Source of the DNA: Klebsormidium nitens
Taxonomy: Eukaryota > Streptophyta > Klebsormidiophyceae > Klebsormidiales > Klebsormidiaceae
NCBI GenBank assembly: GCA_000708835.1
Contig: DF237043.1
Span: 9,841-35,696 of the forward strand
Length of the DNA stretch: 25,856 nucleotides
Direction: 5' to 3'
Both the position numbers and the translations under genes were made by a program. Below the pieces are notes generated by a model. The model was not told the DNA's origin, ran no database searches, and saw only the letters and a program-made list of their open reading frames with translations. Positions within the stretch are counted from its first letter, which is position 1. Every line of letters begins with the position of its first letter. Of the stretch, positions 9,001-20,464 are shown piece after piece.

Positions 9001-12000
9001 GTCATCAAAGTGCACTTTGGGCAGCGTTTCCGTCTGTGCCCGGTACAGCGAGTCGAACAGCATCTCGTTAAATAGGTCCGCGCCAATCTCCGTTGACAGC
9101 TTCCCGCTCTGCTTTTCCCCGAACACCTCCCCTGTGCCTCGGATCGTCAAATCGCGTTGCGCCACGTGGACACCGGCGCCCAGGTCCACGCACTCCTCCA
9201 GCGCTTGCAGCCGTAACTGCAGGAAGGAACGAAAGATGAGAATGAAATCAACGATCTTCATTCTCAATAACGACAATCATTGACGCTCGATGCGAAACGT
9301 CGACGAGAATCTGCAGATGCAAACTCGTAAAGTTTTCAAAGCTGAGCACAAACTCAGGAGAGGAATCTTCAAGCTCCAAATGAGGACTTGGCAATGCAAA
9401 GCTTTCAGAATCACTTGCACAGGCGGACTGCCTGATGCTCAAACCCCCCGTTTTACCGTTTTGTGTCGGAGCTTTTTTCACAGCCGCTACGTAATCACCT
9501 TTGTATGTCAGCACCCTCTTGAGATTTAAAGACCCAGTCGCTCGCACTCCTGATGCTCATAAAGCGCAAACATGTAGTCACGAACAACTCCTCACGGTTC
9601 CAGACGCTTGGAGCACGCTTTCCCTGATCTTGAAACTCACGATTGAAGACACAACGGCATCCGACGGCTCAAGAAATATCGCAAATATCGGTTCAAATCT
9701 TCGAGTGGCAAGGTGAGCTGTATGCAAATGCCACGTACCTCGGCCGGCGGGCTGAGTTCTTCTCTGTTCCCCACGGAATACAACAGGTACGCATGCGCCT
9801 CCACGTTTGACCGCCCCACGCGCCCCCGCAGCTGGTAGATTTGGGCGAGCCCAAACTTTTCGACTTCCGTAATAATGATTGTGTTGCAGTTGGGGATGTC
9901 CAGCCCGCTTTCGACGATGCTCGTACAGAGCAAGATCTGCGTCTGGCCCGCACGGAAGGCGCGCATCGCCCGCTCGAGCTCGGGGCCCGACATCTGGCGC
10001 AAGAGGGAACACGTGTCAGCTCGGCGAGGACATATGGTAATTTGCGCGAGGGGCACTTGCTAGGGTGCAGAACTATGCGAAGCTCAGGACTTGCAGAACT
10101 TTTGGAGTCTCGCTGACAACTACAACTAGGCAAATTAGTTCTTGGATCTCTAACCCCTGGCAGCTCCTTTCCTGCCAAACGCAAACGCAAAGACTCATGT
10201 ATCTCAATTCAAGGGGACTTGCAGCAATACTTCCGAAGTGGGTCAATAGCAGCGTAACATCTCTGTCTGATTGAATCGGCGGTCGTTACAGGTAAATAGG
10301 AAAAAGCAACCGTATGGCCGCTTGATGAGCCAAAAAGATTGGTCTCCATCCCAAGAGCGAGTCCCGAAGGCTGCAGGTTTCTCCCTCGCTCTTCAAGAGA
10401 TTAGCGGCCGTCCCCCAAGATGATTGCGAGGTCTGCTACATCCCTGCAACGAATCCAAGTGCAAGATGACGTGGCACGCCCGCTCACCTGGCCGTGCGCC
10501 ATGTCCACTGTGACGTCAGGCATCTTCCGTTTGAGCTCTTCTTGGACATCCATGATGCTCTGCGAGTATACGGTCTTCCCGCCTGCGAACAACCGAGCAA
10601 CCATCAGGATCTCGGACTGACATAGTGAGGAGCTGGCTGCTTTTCGAATCTTCTGAGAATTGGCACAGTCCGAACGGCGTTGTCCGTCATCCCAACAATG
10701 CATTGTGTGCCTGCATTTGACGAACTTGAGAGTGCATTCGCAACCCACCCAGTAATGGAAAGCTTTCCTCCCTCTGCGACTTTTGCAGAGGGAGGAGAAG
10801 CAGGCCAAGTTTTTTATCTAATCAGCAACGCTTACCGTGTATTCTCGGCACGATGTAATAGACCTGCCCCCCTCGTTCTAGCTCCTGTTCGATCGCCCAC
10901 TCGACTAGCTTCTCGTCGAATTGCTGCAGGTGCGTCTTGATTGGTCGCCGCGAAGGGGGAGGAGTCGTGATGAGACTGCAGAACGAATGAAGCCGACGTC
11001 AGCATGAGAGCGCAAACATAATCAAGTTATCGGCTCTGACGTCAAATAGTCTCGGTGGCACTCACTACGGCCGGAATCAGACTTTTGGGGCACTGGATGA
11101 TTGCCGGGAGGGACCTTTCCATAGCTGAAACGCAAAATCGCTGACTGGGGAGAAAGGCCTGGCTCAAAGAGCGGTCAATGGTAACACAGCAAGAGCTGCT
11201 TCGCACGTTGAAATACAGTCCGACGCTACGATTACGAGCCCAGCATGACACTCCAGACTAACTAGACGGAGGAACGGGGAGAAACGAAAGCAAGAAGAAG
11301 AAATACAGGCAGACACGGAAAGCCCCTCGCTTTTTGCTTACCTGAGGTCCTTGAGGCCTCGTGTAGCCTGCTCCAACGTCCGGGGAATCGGCGTTGCCGA
11401 CAGCGTCAGCACGTCAATCTCAGTCTTCATATTCTTCATTTTCTCCTTCTGCCGCACGCCAAACCTCTGCAAATGAATGGAAGCGGTGAGTTTGAGAGCA
11501 ACCTGCGTAAACTAGCGCAAGAAGTTGACCCTGAGAGTGGCCGTTGCTACAACCGTTGGTATGAGCTGGTTATAGAAGCACTGAATGCCCTTCCTGATTG
11601 AGAAACAGGGCGCCACACCACGCAACTGCCTAAAGGAAACTTGGCCCAACGTCACCGTTCTCATTTTCGTTTTTTGCGACCCCGTGTACTCATACAACAG
11701 ATTGAGCCTCTCTAGTATGGTAACACCAGGTTACCCGATCGGGTTACGGTGTATCCTTCAACCGACGCTCTCTCGCAACCGTGCGTACAACCGTTGAACA
11801 TCCACGACAGAGAAACTCCCGTTTGAACAACCCGAAATATCAGCATCCCCTCACACCTCCATTCAACATCCGGAAACAAGAGAATGAGAGGCCCTGCCAA
11901 ATTTTACCAACTCCTCCATTATCCTCCGTCCTTGAAGGGCACATTGTACGGCAGCACCGCCGCACCTTTCAGTCCCAGAATATCAGCGCAGAAAATGTCG

Positions 12001-15000
12001 AATGCTGAACATGAAGAGACCCCGCAAAAGGCGAGAGCCGCGCCTGCTCTCTGTCCACAACAAGCAGTCAAAGTTCTCAATAAATCGCGCTCTACAGCAG
12101 CAGCGCAGCAAACTTATTACCCCTGCGGAGATGAGAACTTCGAGTCTGAAACCTAAGGAGACCCCAAACCAGCAATCCATTGCCGGCTCCTCCTTGACCA
12201 CAAATGGTCCAACGTTTTCGAAGCGCGCGCTAGAAGCAGGAACGCAGCGACTACTAGTCTGATATCCCAAGCGCTGGGAACGTCGAAGTTCGAACGTAAG
12301 AGAAGGTCACTTCTCAAGAAAAACAAAACCCTAAAAATTCAAAATCAGCATGAATCCCACCTGCTCCTCGTCGACCACGAGCAGTCCGAGGTCCTTGAAG
12401 CGCACGCTCTCGCCCAGCAGGGCGTGCGTCCCGACCGCCACGTCCACCTAGCCAAATCCGGAAACAATCAGCCAGGTTAAGAAGAAGGCTTTTCTGGCAG
12501 ACCTTAGATTATGGCGGCGTTGAAAAAACTATCCCCGTTTGAGCAAGCAAATTCAGAACACTACCCAACTCAGCAAGGTGCATGCAATAGGGCACTAATG
12601 TATGGGGGACGAGAAGCTGATTCGGAGGCCAGGGAAAATAGCAGATCAGACGGCCGGAATGCGACGTGGACAGCCAGGGGGTAAAACACCCTGTGTCTAT
12701 CTGCAAGGAGTGGCAATGAAAACCCGACTTCAAAGACGCAGCAAAGCAGCAATCAATTCTCAGAACGAAGTGGTCCGACTGATCTGCAGAATCAAGCGTG
12801 GGAGTCAAAAGCCACTCACCTCCCCGTTCGCAATGCCCTCCAGCCCCGCCCGCTTCTCCTTCTCCCCCGCCAGCCGGCTGAGCATCGTAACGGTGATCTC
12901 GGGGAAGTCCTTGAACCGCTCACGGATGACGTCATAGTGCTGCTTCGCGAGGACCGTCGTAGGGGCGAGGACCGCGACCTGCGAGAGCGACGAGCGAGGA
13001 AATGACGTCAGATACGTGTTGACTTAACCTGAGACATAAAAGCCCTTGTACGGGCGCGGCCCGGGCCCAATCGAGCTTTTGTAAACAAAGCTTCACCGCT
13101 TAAAGGGACAGTGTACTGAGATTGCAGGACAAGTCTTAGAGGCTCGAGAAGATCAAGGCTCGGTTAAGGACGTGCCCGACCCGAGAAGCATCGGGACTCC
13201 GTGCGATCCAATCAATCGGGAGTTCCTACAGGTCGATGTCAAGTGGAGGTCCGGTGTAACGACGTCAGACAAGTTTTCCATCATAAGATTTAAACCTAAA
13301 GTACTTGAGAGGCAGAATATGCGACTGGACCGTTTAAATATGGAAAGTTGTGCGGTTTTGCAAGAAGAACAGGGCTAAACGAGTCCGAGCTTGAAGCTTG
13401 CCAGCAGCTCTTTGCACTTCTTTGCAGCAGCCTGACCATATTCACATGACCAAACAGAAGACAGACTGCTTAAGCTGTCTCCTCAACCAAACAGCTCCTC
13501 ATTTCTCAAACATCGAAACCGATTCATATAGGAGACAAAACAGACCTCCTGATTAACAAGCTCAACGATCATCGAACTCAACAAATAACCACAGCCGACG
13601 TACATACCTGGCGACCCGCATTGGCGGCCCGGAACACGGCCCGCAGCGCAACCTCCGTCTTGCCAAAGCCGACATCACCGCACACAATGCGATCCATCGG
13701 CACCCTTCTGTTGCACATGTCGTCGCGCACCGCGTCAAATGCCTGGAGGGATGAAAGTCAACTGACTTAACCAACTTATAAAACTTGCTCGATCACTCGC
13801 TTGACTTATTTGCTAACCAGAGTGGTTTGCAGTTCTTGAATTGACAAGCTCTGGCAGCGAGCTGAGCAAGCGCTTAGGAATCCCGTCTACGCGCCAGTAA
13901 ATATGGGGAAGCGAGAATCGCACTCGCAGGCGAGAAGCCGCCATGTCTCGCATTTTCGGCTCAAGCCGATTCTGTCGCCACCATAAGTCGTTTGGATCGC
14001 TTGGACTGGGCGTGGTACGTGCACGTCGTTTGCTGATTCCACGTGAAGCTTAAATTGCCGCCAGTAGACCTGACCATCAAAAAATTTGTCACCTCCGGCG
14101 GTTTCATCTGACATCCGTTGCATCCCCCAAGACCCACTTCAACGGGCAAGAAACTCGGCTGCAGCCACGCCCAAAGCAGCCTTCACAGCAAAACCATCCT
14201 CCCCTGGAAAATGGGGTGAAAGTGGTCAAACACACAATGTTGCATGCGGGAAAACGCTACATCTCTGGATTTCTAAGGTTGGACAAGTACGCAGTCAAGA
14301 TCAGTGTGCCCCCACCTGTTGCTGGTGCTCTGTCGGCTCGTAGCTGAACGTGGACTCGAAGCGCGCCTGCGCCTCGCCGTCGGGCGGGTACGGCGATCGC
14401 GAGACGGCAGCTCGGAGGCGGTACAGCTTCAGAATGTTGATGACCATCTTTTGAATGTGAGCACGCCCCTTCGACTTGCGCCGCTCCCATGCGCGCCGGT
14501 CCTTTAGCTTACTCAGACCCGGCTCCTTGCCCTCAAGACCGGGACTGAAAGGGGAGGAGAGAAAGCTAATGATGGAGGAAAACACTCGAAAGGATTCAAA
14601 ACAGAACGGTCGACAGCTTGTCGAATTGAATTGTCGAGGTTGAGGCGGGGGGAAAGTAAGGCAGAAGGAAAACGTGTCACATTACGAGAAACTCTCGGCG
14701 AAAGATTTGGTAGGGCCTTCTGCTACCTTTGCGTGTCTAAGTAATCCCGACTCTTTCCTTGCCTTAAGCCCCACGATATTTGAGGCTCTTTGACAGTCGG
14801 CTGCCATAGTGTCTCTCCTTTCGCAAGCGGCTTTCAGGCCCAGCATCGGCAGAGCGTCCCAAAAAACTCGTGCGAGCTGATTCCGCTCAGCTTTACCGAT
14901 CGTAAGTGCCTTTATTAGCAGAAAGGGTCTGTAAATCACACTATAACGAAGTGCAACCCCAAAAAATGAAGCGTTCAACTAGAGGGTCGGCTTAGCCCAC

Positions 15001-17100
15001 CCACAGAAGTAGACACGTTTGGTGCCCAACAGCTTGGCCAACATTCTCCGCAAACAGCGCCTTCTGAACCTTCACGAGGCTTGGCCTAACCAAGCAAAAA
15101 GAACTGACTGGACCAAACTAAGAAGATTAGAAGGGTTAGCCTAAAACCCACCTACGGTACCGATAGAGCAGCCGGTGCGCCTGATGCGCCGGCAGCTTCG
15201 CTAACCCGTCCGCATACTCCAAATACACAAACAAAACCGGTTGTGCGCGGCCCTCCACCTTCTCCGTTCGCAGCTCCCGGAACCGCCCAATCCCCACGCG
15301 CTTATGCACGACAAGCTCCCCCCGGACTAATCGGTGCGGGTCAATCGAGTTGTCGATCTCGCCGTCGGCACCCGCGTTTCCCGAAACCACCGCCAAACCC
15401 TGGCGCAGCTTTTCCTTAACGAAGCTAGCCGGAGACTTTGGGGTTCGGGAGCGGGGCTCAGGCGCTTTCCGGGTCGGTTTTGGCGGAGGCAGGAGCGGCT
15501 TTGACGGGACGGGGGCGTTTGCTGACCGGGAGGGGGGCAATCCGTACCCAACCTCTGTTTCGGGGGGGTCCGAGTCCTCCTCCGAGTCCCCCCCAATCTC
15601 GTCATAGATGCCTTCCCTGGCGCTTGTGCTCGACAGCATCTCCACCTTCTCATGCCCGTTTTGGGACGAGTCATCCAAAAGGATGTCAGAAAAACCGTCG
15701 CTCTCCTCGCCCGAGCTGCGCAGACCGTCCGTTTCGGCATCACTGCTCACAGCCTCCTTTACTGGCCTCCGCCTCCGCCGGACCGGTTTCCTTTGCCCGT
15801 TTACACCAGTCTTCAGCCCCTCAACTTCACCATCTAACTCCGACTGTTTCCCTCCCCTTACGAACGCCTCGCTTTCGTCTTCCGAATCCGTCTCCACCGC
15901 TTTCCGCCTCCGCACAGCCCTTTTTCGCCCGTTCACTCCAGACTCAGTAGCGATAGCCCCATTCACACTGACACGATTCACATCAGCGCCAACTCCTTTG
16001 GCCCCATTCGCACCCGCCCCATTTGCGGTCCCAACGGCCGCCAGTGCCTCACTGTCTGAGTCCGAAGCTCCCAACTCCCCACTCGCATCTGCCGGCTGAT
16101 CCCCCGGCTTGGCATCTTCGACGAGCTTACTCGTTCTCTTCCGCCGCACCACACTTCTCTTTGCCGTGCTCTCATTCCCTGCAGTGGTGGCGCGCCTCCT
16201 CCTCTTTGGGGCGCCGTTCACATCAACCCCATTCACACCACCCTCAATCGCACCTTCAAAACCTCCCCCATTCGCACTACCACTTCCATGCAATCCTGAA
16301 GTCGCTCCCTTGACTTCCTCCCTCATTGTCAATGACCGTTCAGACGGCACCCCTTCCTCTTCATCGATCACCGTCCGCCTACTACGAACCCGGCGAGGCC
16401 CGTTTCCTACGTCCACCCCTCCAGCAATCTCTTGCAAGGCCCTAAAATCTACTTCCGCCGGCGACTCAAACGTCGCTGTCTTTCTGGCTGCCGAAGCTCG
16501 ACAACTTCTCGGTGCCTTTTCCCCCCTCTCACCCCATCCTGGAAACGCTACACCTGCAAGCCTAGATTCTCTTTGTGAAAAAGCACTACAACGCTGAAGC
16601 CCTAACCCGCGGTGGTTTACATAACCCTGCTGGCTGGCTGAAGGCCTGGTAGAGGCAGAGGTGCTAGGGGGACCAGTGTCGGCCAATCGGCCCGCCATAT
16701 CAGGCCGCTCGGTCTCTGCCCCATCTAGTTTCTCCTCTTTTCGTCCCCACTCTTTAAAGGAATCTGATTCCCAAGTTCCTTGCACTGGTGCTAAACAAGA
16801 AAGTATCTTTCTAGGGTTTGGAACCCGAGCTCGACACCCTAACCTGGTCGCAGGAAGCAGAGTCGCTTCCAAGGAGCGCCTTCCTCTTGCCAAAAAAGGT
16901 AGAGGCCGAAAACCAGCAAAGGAACATCCTTGCAGTAAGGAACTACTTCTTGTCAGGGGCGACTGGTAACAGTGCCACGTTTTCTGATTGGCAAGCAACG
17001 GAACACTAGAAAAACCAGTCCGGCGCTCCGTGTGTGCACTTGACAGCAATGCTGTGGCAACCGGCGAAGACAAAGGGATCTGCGCTGACGATGCAGCCAT
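6071..17100 (-). CDS. Chloroplast-type Mfd (transcription-repair coupling factor) helicase, 13 exons, 1295 aa
   Basis: Exons: 17100-15152, 14544-14316, 13742-13608, 12978-12820, 12447-12361, 11466-11342, 10975-10836, 10582-10488, 9993-9739, 9216-8995, 8536-8366, 7410-7210, 6190-6071; all are GT-AG and phase-consistent. The start is the ATG at 17100, with a Ser/Ala/Arg-rich transit-peptide-like N-terminus. Residues about 110-590 are disordered, with basic and acidic blocks. Residues 591-653 are a CarD-type RNA-polymerase-interaction domain ([21 protein letters not shown]). The RecG-type motor follows: motif [10 protein letters not shown] (748), Ia [17 protein letters not shown] (850), [12 protein letters not shown] (875), [21 protein letters not shown] (about 1027). 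The TRCF C-terminal domain covers about 1130-1295. The bacterial UvrB-like module is absent, as in the plant plastid protein (At3g02060 type, from memory). Expected role: an ATP-driven translocase that displaces stalled plastid RNA polymerase. Introns are about 250 bp to 1 kb; those around exon 12 carry decayed exon copies. Confidence 0.93.
6362..6379. repeat. 18-bp perfect palindrome in the last Mfd intron
   Basis: The 18 bases centred on TTCGAA (aagtggttc followed by its exact reverse complement) form a perfect palindrome without a spacer. It lies in the intron between Mfd exons 12 and 13. It could be a chance palindrome or a protein-binding site; no function is claimed. Confidence 0.5.
6813..7245 (-). 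repeat. Decayed tandem copies of the Mfd exon 12 tail and 5' splice site
   Basis: The true exon 12 end with its donor (plus-strand positions 7205-7239) is repeated in the downstream intron at 7073-7107 (35 nt identical), from 6937 (several mismatches) and from 6813 (more diverged). A still weaker match occurs around 6659-6720, where a block like cttgatgtccgccgcctt recurs. Spacings are 132, 136 and 124 bp. Each of the three clear copies keeps the donor GTGAGC on the gene strand. The open frame around the GSAGFL codons is preserved only in the nearest copy. These look like remnants of local tandem duplication, not used exons. Confidence 0.8.
7361..7690 (-). repeat. Tandem copies of the Mfd exon 12 head and 3' splice site
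   Basis: The first part of exon 12 with its acceptor (7361-7417) is repeated exactly 129 bp upstream in the gene at 7490-7545, with about four substitutions. A third, badly decayed copy of the acceptor region lies near 7661-7690. The second copy keeps a CACAG acceptor at 7540 and a CTGAC branch-like motif. From it the reading frame stays open into the true exon, giving a possible in-frame 43-residue extension that repeats [15 protein letters not shown]. Confidence 0.85.
8208..8324 (+). repeat. Dispersed repeat, copy 2 (inside an Mfd intron)
   Basis: About 117 bp matching 4528-4643 in ordered blocks, in the same orientation on the plus strand, so antisense to Mfd. It lies in the intron between exons 11 and 12 and ends about 40 nt before exon 11 on the plus-strand map. 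It has no coding potential. The sharp shared left end (tgggacgggt) suggests an element boundary. Confidence 0.55.
10766..10796. repeat. Perfect 12-bp inverted repeat (hairpin) in an Mfd intron
   Basis: Arms tcctccctctgc and gcagagggagga are exact reverse complements separated by 7 nt. They lie in the roughly 250-bp intron between Mfd exons 7 and 8, about 40 nt downstream of the exon 7 donor in transcript direction. The transcript could fold into a stable stem there. A splicing role is possible but not shown. Confidence 0.6.
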
Positions 17101-17559
17101 CACGCCACCACCTCAACTTCTAGCAGCCTGGCCGGCAAAGCTCAGGCCACCCTCTTCAACGCTCCCTAGCTGCACCTCTCTCCCTCGGATGCTTTGCAGG
17201 TGCAATCTTCAAGTTCAAGAGACGTCCTGCCTGGACGTCCAATCCGAAGTGAGCTTCCTTTCGAAGATATTGAAGTGCATTTCGAGCAGCAGGATGTGAA
17301 TCCTCCGTTCTGGACCATAAGAGACTTGAATGACCGTAGATCCAAAACTACATGGCAAGATTGAACGGCACTGCCTCTTCTAGCTCAATGTCAGCCTGGA
17401 AACGATGCGGCCATGAACACTGCCCTTTCGCTATTCAACTGCTGTAGAGCTGCTCTCTGGAGATCAGAATCAGCATTGCCAATTTTCGACCTGAACTCCT
17501 GGCATCCACGCTCTCAGACTCTAGTCCTAGCTCCCTGGTCCAGCGCATCAGTGATCACC
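17101..17559. promoter_or_regulatory. Shared upstream region of divergent Mfd and glutaredoxin genes
   Basis: About 460 bp separate the two divergent start codons, so both 5' UTRs and promoters probably lie here. Visible elements are two GACGTCC copies at about 17221 and 17234 (the second part of the palindrome GGACGTCC), directly followed by CCAAT at about 17239. No good TATA box was seen. An in-frame upstream ATG at 17413 could extend the glutaredoxin by 49 residues. That would mask the signal peptide, so the ATG at 17560 is preferred. Confidence 0.55.
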
Positions 17560-19218
17560 ATGAAGGCTGCCCTTGTAATCCTCGTCCTCGCCGGCCTCCT
17601 CATCGCAGTCCCTCAAGAGGTTGGGGCATCCTCTGATGAGGCGCTCCAGTTTGTCAAGCAGTTTATTGCGGAACACCCGATCGCAATGTTCAGCAAGTCC
17701 TACTGCCCGTAAGCTTCCTCTTCATCACATTTTAGACTTTGGGTTGGGTTTTGCCTTGAAATGTTAGAAACGATGCGACCTGAGCATGCAACTCGATTGC
17801 AGTTTAGATTGCTGGAGGTTCCAATCCTGCGTACTGGGTGTCTCTGGGGCTTGGCAAGCCTCTTAACTGGCTATTTCACTCTGACCTGAATCACCTCTGA
17901 TCACGCTCACAAAGGCCGGAGAAGCTGGAGAGCAGAGGAGACCATGGTGTAACGCATCATACACGCTTTAGGTTGGGGACGAACAACTTTGCCGTTTCAG
18001 CATGAAGTTTTCCTTCTGATCATCCAAGAATACCTGCACAGCATCTTCCAGTAGGTCACAAAGTGTCGCTGTCTTTGGACATGGAATTCACCTGCCCCTC
18101 GACAACCAGACACACGGGATTGAATTCCAATCCAAGGTTTCAACGTGGATAGCATTTTCACAATTGAGTGGGCTTGTCATGGCAGGTACTGTGCGAGGGC
18201 GAAGCAGGCGTTCAAGGCTCTAGGGCCCGATGCTGAGCCGGCAGTGGTGGAACTGGACGGCAGAGGTGAGAGCAGGTTGACCCAGAAAAGCCTCGAGCGT
18301 AGATCAACTCAAACATCGATTCATTTTGCAGGTGGTGACCACAAGGCAATTGAAGTTAGAATGTCGGTTTAGCCTGCAAGGGGCACAATGGTGCATGTTT
18401 CGTTGTGTTGTAACTGAATAATCTGTATGTTGGCGACTTCTCATCAATTCAGTTTCGTACTTGCACTGGGTTGATTTGGCCCTGTTGGTTTTGTATGTGA
18501 CCTAGTTCTCTGTTCCAGATCAGGCAAAGAGTCCGCCTAAGCAGGCGGAGTTGTGGAGACCCATTCGATCCCTGGTTGAATCTTGAATTGTACATTGACC
18601 TCCTTTCCAGTTTCTAGCAAGCGTTTCTCTTGGCAAACATGGGCGAAGAAGCTGATCTTTCGAGTGATCTAAAGCTTCTGCTTTGCGTGCTCTTGATTCT
18701 CATTAATTGGGGACTGGTCTTGATGCTCTTCACATCTGTCACAGAGGATGGTTACGCGATCCAGGATGCACTTGGGGAACTTGTAGGCCGGCGCTCCGTT
18801 CCTCAAGTCTTTATTGATGGCTTTCATATTGGTGGCTCTGATGGTAAGTTTTTTCAACCCCTTACACTTGCAGTTTCTTGTATCAAAGCTGTCTTCGAGA
18901 TAAATGTGCTCTTGTGTGTGTGCAAGTAGAAGTCAAGCTCAATAGAACCAATGAAAGAAAGAATACTTGTACTAGAGTATGCTGCTACGTTTAAAGGCAT
19001 GCATGCTACCTGAAGAATCCAGACGAAAAGTGGGAAGATGATTGACAAGCTTTGAAAGTTGACGGCAGTTGCGGAAAAGATTGGGTTCATGTCTCTTAGT
19101 CAAATTGTGGTCTTCACGTTTGCATGCAGATACGGTGGATGCTTATCAAAGTGGTAAGCTTGCCAAGCTAGTGGCAAAGGCTACTGGGAAAGCTGCTTCG
19201 GCTTTCAATACCAAGTAA
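17560..19218 (+). CDS. Glutaredoxin, CPYC type, with signal peptide (138 aa, 4 exons)
   Basis: Exons are 17560-17708, 18186-18265, 18745-18843 and 19130-19218, all GT-AG with matching phases. The start ATG at 17560 has a favourable ATCACC context. Residues 1 to about 23 are a hydrophobic signal peptide ([14 protein letters not shown]). The glutaredoxin fold follows, with the dithiol active site SYCPYC at 47-52; the first intron splits the Pro codon inside the CPYC motif. The cis-proline loop is SVPQVFIDG (94-102) and the glutathione-binding motif HIGGSDD is at 104-110. The length is normal for a single-domain class I glutaredoxin. The family reduces glutathionylated or disulfide substrates with GSH. 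The signal peptide places it in the secretory pathway, like plant GrxC3/C4 types; the exact orthologue is not assigned. Confidence 0.93.
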
Positions 19219-20464
19219 TCTTTGAATGTCAAAGAGGGAAGCACTTTTCCTCATATTTTCATCGCAATCGCCATTCATGCAATTGCAAATCCCTGTGTAA
19301 GACGACTACTTTACGAAATTTGCACCAGGGCATGAGCGGTTGAATTTGAGGGATAGTTCTTGTCACTCATGTGAATGGTATTCTGATTTCTGCCCATTTC
19401 TTTACTGGACAAAGCGAGTGTCAAAACGTGGTGGACGGCCATTATGGCCAATTGCCATGTGACTATACTGTCTTCAGAAGAGCTACAACACCATTGACCG
19501 CGTTGGCATTGAGTGCAACCATGGTGCAACGGCTAAGTCGCATTAAATGTACATATAGAGCATACTCGGGAGTAAGGGCGAATTGCATGTACGTGAAAAG
19601 TCTGAACTGGCAAGATCGGACTGCAACATTCAGTTTGGATTCTCAAGCAACTTCTTAGTATGAGTTGACGCAGCCTTGATGGTCAAATCGTATGCAAGAT
19701 TGTGAAATTCTCGAACTATATAGTACCAGTGCGACCATTCCGACAACTTAAGTTAGTGACACATATGTATAGCTTGAGGCCATGGATGTCACTACCGCGG
19801 TGGCCACATTGAAGTTCTGGATGTAAAATTCTCAACTATAGCTCGCGCTGTCACTGCTAGTGTAGCCTGCGCGCGCGGGTAAATTTATTGTTACTATGTG
19901 GATCGGACAGCTCTAGCTATATAAGCTGTTCAACGTATGCATATATATGGCCGGCTCCAGACGGACTCTGATTTCATATTGGACTCAACTTATTGGTAGT
20001 GTCGAATTGACCATCATTGTATTGGTCTATGCATATCATTCATGCAATAATTGCGCAGCCTAAGCATGGCTGCCAAGATAGTCACACACAGGATTGAAAG
20101 TGAAGATAAAGATCCCGCAGCCTTGATGGCCCAAGCTCCAAAATTTGGATAATGCATGCAAGAACCTTGTTCCAAGGCCAATGACTGGTGCACTAGATGC
20201 CTATCCGCTCCTAGAAAACCTCTCCCTTCACGACTCTATCTGCCTACCAAGCTAGCATGTGTATAATTTCTCGAACCTGCAAATGGCTTGATCGAAACAC
20301 TCGACAAATTGCATCCACGACGACCTTGCTAAGGGCGCCTCTCAATGCTACTCGACTGGATGCTTATACCTACAGCCTCCGACTATAGAACATGATCTCC
20401 TTTGACTCACTGTCACGAGCATGCACAATGCTCAAACCGCAATCTACACGTACCCCACCGTTCC
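19219..20464. other. Intergenic region between convergent glutaredoxin and AP2-B3-PB1 genes
   Basis: About 1.25 kb without a convincing gene; it should contain both 3' UTRs. A 95-codon open frame on the plus strand (19371-19658) has no recognisable features. Short repeated pieces occur: a 14-bp block cgcagccttgatgg at 19669 and 20116, and a related aaattct-aactata block at about 19704 and 19826. The stretch is more AT-rich than the genes, with TATATA-type runs near 19720 and 19945. Confidence 0.5.

Noticed and set aside
15350-16600. Several plus-strand open frames of 85-170 codons
   Set aside because: They are antisense shadows of the low-complexity Mfd exon 1, with Pro/Ser/Leu-rich products and no family resemblance.
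19371-19658. 95-codon plus-strand frame downstream of the glutaredoxin
   Set aside because: No recognisable domain, no splice structure, AT-rich repeat-bearing surroundings; most likely chance within 3' non-coding DNA.
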